Origin: Pseudomonadota bacterium
Lineage (GTDB): Bacteria; Myxococcota_A; Polyangia; Polyangiales; Polyangiaceae
Assembly: GCA_023428245.1 (NCBI GenBank)
Contig: JAEYYX010000064.1
Coordinates: 1-16,316, forward strand
Direction of reading: 5' to 3'
DNA: 16,316 bases
Positions 13,290 through 16,316 of this stretch are shown piece by piece (position 1 is the first letter of the stretch; the number at the start of each line of letters is the position of its first letter). Both the position numbers and the translations under genes were made by a program. The notes beneath the pieces are model-generated. The model ran no database searches, was not told where the DNA came from, and was given only the letters and a program-made list of their open reading frames with translations.

Positions 13290-13580
13290 ATGTCGCCTGC
13301 TTCCAGCCAGCTGGACTCTCCTCCTCTGTGCGCTGAGTTGCGCCGGGAACTCATCGAAGATTCACAATCCGCCAGACGAGGCAGCCTCCGTAGAGTCAAA
13401 CGAGGTTCCCCCGGCTCCAGATGAGAACGGGGATACGCATCTACCTGTGGATTGCGAGGCTCGAACGAACTGTCTGAGCGGGAAGTGCTTCAAGAGCGCA
13501 GCCGAAGCATGTCGAGCGCTCAACTGCCAGCCTCCAGCGACGTGCAGCTACGGCTACTCGAACCGCGCGAGCCCTTTTCG
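13290..13580 (+). pseudogene. Decayed small cysteine-rich lipoprotein
   Basis: A frame open from 13270 reads SWTLLLCALSCAG (a lipoprotein signal with lipobox), a polar linker (EAASVESNEVPPAPDENGD) and a cysteine-rich part (DCEARTNC, GKCF, EACRALNC, ATC). It has no ATG, GTG or TTG before the signal, while ATG 13290 is in another frame (MSPASS), so a frameshift near 13300-13312 is likely. At the 3' end it runs at about 13565-13590 into the remains of a gene on the other strand, so its C-terminus is lost too. GTG 13447 could start a short soluble piece only. Confidence 0.45.
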
Positions 13581-13837
13581 CTCGCGCCGAGCTTATCGAG
13601 CGCCGTGGTCGGGCGAAGCTCTTGTTTCCCTTCGATGACATAGAGGCGCAGCCTTCTTCGGGCCCTCCGTCTCGAGGACCACGTCCCAAAGCAGCGCCGT
13701 GAGCTTCTCCTGAATCGCTCGCCCTTCGCGCTCGAAACACTGCGCCTCGACGAGCACGCTCCCGAGACGACGAGCTCCTCGGAGGGCTGGACCATGCCGA
13801 GCCAATCTTCGTGGAACCGGCGGGCGGGGTCGGTCAT
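13565..13837 (-). pseudogene. Frameshifted second gene of the GmrSD-like operon
   Basis: The ATG at 13837 overlaps the stop of the DUF262 gene (ATGA). The frame begins MTDPARRFHEDWLGMVQP, continues EELVVS, then shifts by one base to VLVEAQCFEREGRAIQEKL and TALLWDVVLETEGPKK, and shifts back to RLRLYVIEGKQELRPTTALD. The three pieces have the expected GC-rich third codon positions only in these frames. It ends at the junction with the decayed lipoprotein. The start resembles the N-terminal module of large DNA methyltransferase/restriction proteins, but this is a faint recollection and the true family is unknown. Two frameshifts and truncation make it inactive. Confidence 0.5.
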
Positions 13838-16110
13838 GAGACCGCGCTCTTTCGGGCTTCGAGCGCGGGAGTCCGGAGGACGCGAACGAGCGCTTCCTGG
13901 GCTGTGACGATGCGGTCGGCAGTATCGTTCCAGCCGGCCTCGTCTCTCCAGCCTCCCGGGCAGGTCACGGAGATCCGTTTGGCGCGCCGATCGTCGAGCG
14001 CTTCCCATTCGAGCGCTCCGCCGAATTCTCGCTCGTACTGTTCCTTGTTCGAGCGGAGACGTTCGAAGATCGTTCGGTTCATCTGTACATCCGGCAGGTC
14101 GATATAGAGCTCCGCGCGAATCGTCTCGCGACTCACAATCAGGTTCCAGCCGAGCCCCTGTTCGCGCGCTCCGAGCCAGTGATATTCGGTCGGTTTCAAG
14201 TGAGCGAGGACTCCGCTCCGCTCCTTCGAGGCTTGAATCACTCTTTGCCAGAATGCGTAACGTTGGGTCCGTCGCTCGTCTCGGCTGACCACCTCATCGC
14301 CGGTTTCTTCGTCGGGATCGATGATCGCTTCAGGAACGGGAGGAAGCACTTCCCCGAGGCTCAGGCGGTTCGGATTCCAGACCCACTCGGCAATGCGAAT
14401 GTAGAGCTCCTGGCGCGCTCGCTGTGCTTTCACGTCGAAGTGCTCATGAGCCTGGAACTCGAGCCCCGTTCGCTCGAGGAAGGCGCGGAAGGCGGGATTG
14501 TTCTGATAGACTTGAGGATGAAGGCTCTGCGTAAGGAGGGTCACGCCTTGGCTCAGGTACGTCGCCTGTTTCGCTTCGTAAGGAGCGTCGCCGAGGCTCT
14601 GGTTCGTCGAGCGCTGCAGCAGGACGAGCCCGCCAATCAAATTGCGCGCTCGCTCGAAGTCAGTCGGGTGTTCAAAGGACTCCTGGAAGCGCTCCGGACG
14701 ATTCGGCCAGATGTGTTCGATCTCGAAGCGCCGCTTCCGCCCTGGCGAAACGAACTCGTCAAAGAGCATGGGCGTTCCGCACTCCGCGTCGACCCAGCTA
14801 CTCAGGCGCGCGAGGATGTGAATGACGTGCCAGCGGTTCCTCCGATTGAGACGTAGATCGGGATGCTTGGCGAATGTCAGATCCGCTTGTGCGCTGAGTT
14901 CTTCGACCAGGAGTTCGGATAGCTCAGCCGGCGACTTGTTGCGCACCTTCTTGCACAGATTGAAGACCGTGTAGCGGACGGTCGACTGGGACGTATCCCT
15001 CGAGGCCCATTGTCGCCTCGCAATCCAGATATCGAGGAAGTCCGCGACCAGACGGAGTTTCAGCAGAATGTCTCCTTCTGAGTCAGTCGGGGTGAGAGCG
15101 GCGAGCAGGAGCTGCGTCTGGGACGTGAAGAGACGGTCTTCGTTGTAGCGAATGGACTCGAGCCCGGGGGTCAGCGTCTTGGCCGCCTTGCGGATTCGGA
15201 TATTTTGACGGGCGTAAAAGTCGAGATCGCGCTCCACGAAGCGGACGAAGGAAGGACTGTCTTTGAGACCCAAGTGATCGTGTTGATCGCGAACCCAGCG
15301 GTGGAACTCCGAGCCGATGCGTTCGTAGTCACGGCGCTCGCCATCGCCTTCCCCGGAGCGGGACGACTCCGCATGCCGTCCTCGCAGCCAGTTCTTGAAA
15401 AAGTCGACGTCTTCTTCGGACTTTTCTTGGTCAAGTCCGGCTAGCTTGCGATGCTCGAGCATGCGATCCTTCCAGATCGCGTTCACCTTCCTCTGGTCGG
15501 CTTCCCCGCGAATGTTCGCGAGGACGTAGCCCTTCAACATATCCGGGAGACTGAGCGAAAGCCCCCGGTCGTTCATGGTTTCGAAGATGGTGTACGCGTC
15601 CTCGTCCGAGAACGCCTCGATCTCGACGAGATGCACGTTTTCGCGGAGCCAATCGATGAAGTAGGGAAGGGCCTTTCCGGTCAGCTTCTCGGGATACGCA
15701 GTCACGAGATCGTCGTAGCGTTCGCAGATGTTTCGGACGGAATCGCTCGCCTCGCTGGCATTGAATCCCTCTCCTTGAAGCAGCGCTTCCAAACAGGCCG
15801 TGCGCTCGGGAACGTCCAAGTTGAAGGAGCGCTTTCCAAACTTTGTGCTCGAAATCAGCGACTCGACGGATTCATAGTCCTCGCGCCCTTGGCCCAAACG
15901 GTGCAAATGAATCAAAAAGAGCGTCAGCGTCGTCAGTCGCTGCTGGCCATCGACGATATAGCGCAGGCCCTTTTGATGGCTGACCACGATCGAGCCGAGG
16001 AAGTAGTGCCCGTAGTCTTCGACGTCTTCGCGACTGTGACTGTCGCGATAGTCGTCCAGGAACTTCGCCGACAAATCGTCGAGCAAGTCCAAGACCTGCC
16101 TCTTTCGCCA
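13834..16110 (-). pseudogene. GmrSD-like DUF262-DUF1524-DUF4268 nuclease, 5' end cut by an IS
   Basis: The readable protein begins WRKRQVLDLLDDL at 16110. It contains the DUF262 signature DGQQRLTTL (about residue 48 from TTG 16092) and TMNDRGLSLSLPDMLKGYV, the DUF1524 HNH-like motif FEIEHIWPN with the following LIGGLVLLQRSTN, and a C-terminal DUF4268 region (about 600-740; QRYAFWQRVI, SRETIRAELYI, KEQYEREFG). GmrSD proteins are type IV restriction enzymes that cut modified phage DNA, DUF262 giving NTP use and DUF1524 cutting. Only the first residues before the conserved Trp are missing because an IS3-family terminal repeat begins at 16111. The original start is lost; TTG 16092 would skip part of the domain. 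The gene is probably inactive but otherwise unbroken. Confidence 0.75.
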
Positions 16111-16158
16111 TGAGCCTCCCCCCGATTTCCGGACACCCCAAGAAGCGCGACAATGCGC

Positions 16159-16164
16159 AAGGAG
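16159..16164 (+). promoter_or_regulatory. Ribosome binding site of IS orfA
   Basis: AAGGAG lies 6 bp before ATG 16171 and settles that start. Confidence 0.6.
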
Positions 16165-16170
16165 TGTTCG

Positions 16171-16316
16171 ATGTCACAAGGAAACAAGCCGCGCCGAGCG
16201 AGGCGCAAGTTCACGGATGAGTTCAAGGCGGACGTGGTCAAGCTGTGCCGAGCGGGAGGCGAGTCGATTCGGGATATCGCCGAGCGTCTCGACCTAACGG
16301 AGACAGCGGTTCGAGC
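16171..16316 (+). CDS. IS3-family transposase OrfA, N-terminal part (partial)
   Basis: The 48 visible residues begin MSQGNKPRRARRKFTDEF and continue KADVVKLCRAGGESIRDIAE and RLDLTETAVR, a helix-turn-helix of the transposase HTH_Tnp_1 kind used by IS3-family OrfA to bind the terminal repeats. The gene runs off the window. In IS3 elements orfA is followed by an overlapping orfB with the DDE catalytic domain, joined by frameshifting. The start is set by the ribosome site just upstream. The element's position shows that it arrived after the GmrSD-like gene was already in place. Confidence 0.8.
   Translation, partial: MSQGNKPRRARRKFTDEFKADVVKLCRAGGESIRDIAERLDLTETAVR

Larger units (their letters stand above)
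16111..16316 (+). mobile_element. IS3-family insertion sequence, left end (continues beyond window)
   Basis: The terminal repeat starts TGAGCCTCCCCCCGATTTCC at 16111, beginning with TG as usual for IS3-family ends, and is followed by a transposase orfA 60 bp later. It interrupts the DUF262 gene right at the codon boundary after the Trp codon (16108-16110). The right end, orfB and target duplication are outside the window. Confidence 0.75.

Noticed and set aside
15451..16113. 220-codon plus-strand frame opposite the DUF262 gene
   Set aside because: The minus-strand frame contains DGQQRLTTL and the rest of the family signature, so this is its shadow.
1..16316. CRISPR array, tRNA or rRNA genes
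   Set aside because: No regularly spaced repeats, cloverleaf-like sequence or rRNA-like segment was seen on either strand.

Overview
The window looks like a high-GC accessory region from a myxobacterium-like organism (Myxococcota, formerly Deltaproteobacteria). The evidence is strong GC bias at third codon positions, several short lipoproteins, a lipoprotein combining a DSQC-type cysteine motif, CxxCH haem motifs and FG-GAP/VCBS repeats, and a secreted trypsin-like protease. Taxonomy is inferred from these traits only.

Left part (about 300-4650, + strand): a compact ubiquitin-like conjugation operon. In order it encodes a STAS-like (DUF4325) plus winged-helix protein with its own promoter, a 57-residue basic protein, a one-domain ubiquitin-like protein (Multi_ubiq type), an E2-like protein (Prok-E2_E type), a JAB/JAMM-E1(ThiF) fusion and a DUF6527 protein. 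The last four have overlapping or nearly abutting ends. The set matches the bacterial ubiquitination-like (type II BIL/Bub) class of predicted anti-phage systems. A 283-residue protein of unknown function follows on the same strand.

Middle part (about 4790-8650): a defence/toxin graveyard. It holds an AAA+ ATPase without the peptidase that often accompanies such ATPases, and a split HipA-like module in which the HIRAN half is intact and the kinase half is broken by a deletion and frameshifts. It also holds the tail of an antitoxin followed by a broken ParE/RelE toxin, an apparently intact small-protein/nucleotidyltransferase pair, and a C-terminal shard of a CPBP membrane protease.

Right-centre (about 8900-13600): extracytoplasmic proteins. 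These are the large cytochrome/FG-GAP lipoprotein, a 102-residue cysteine-containing lipoprotein, a trypsin-like protease, and a decayed small lipoprotein. A 47-bp exact direct repeat duplicates the start of the protease gene 1.39 kb away. Between them lies an IS remnant and a cluster of hairpins. Its 3' end is homologous to the remnant at the left edge of the window, so about 11 kb of accessory DNA is bracketed by direct copies of an IS 3' end.

Right end (13565-16316, - strand): a GmrSD-like DUF262/DUF1524/DUF4268 nuclease gene, translationally coupled to a frameshifted partner. Its 5' end is cut off by an IS3-family element whose terminal repeat starts directly after a conserved Trp codon; the first part of the IS orfA runs off the window. 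Overall, one intact and interesting ubiquitin-like system sits among repeatedly rearranged, largely decayed defence genes.
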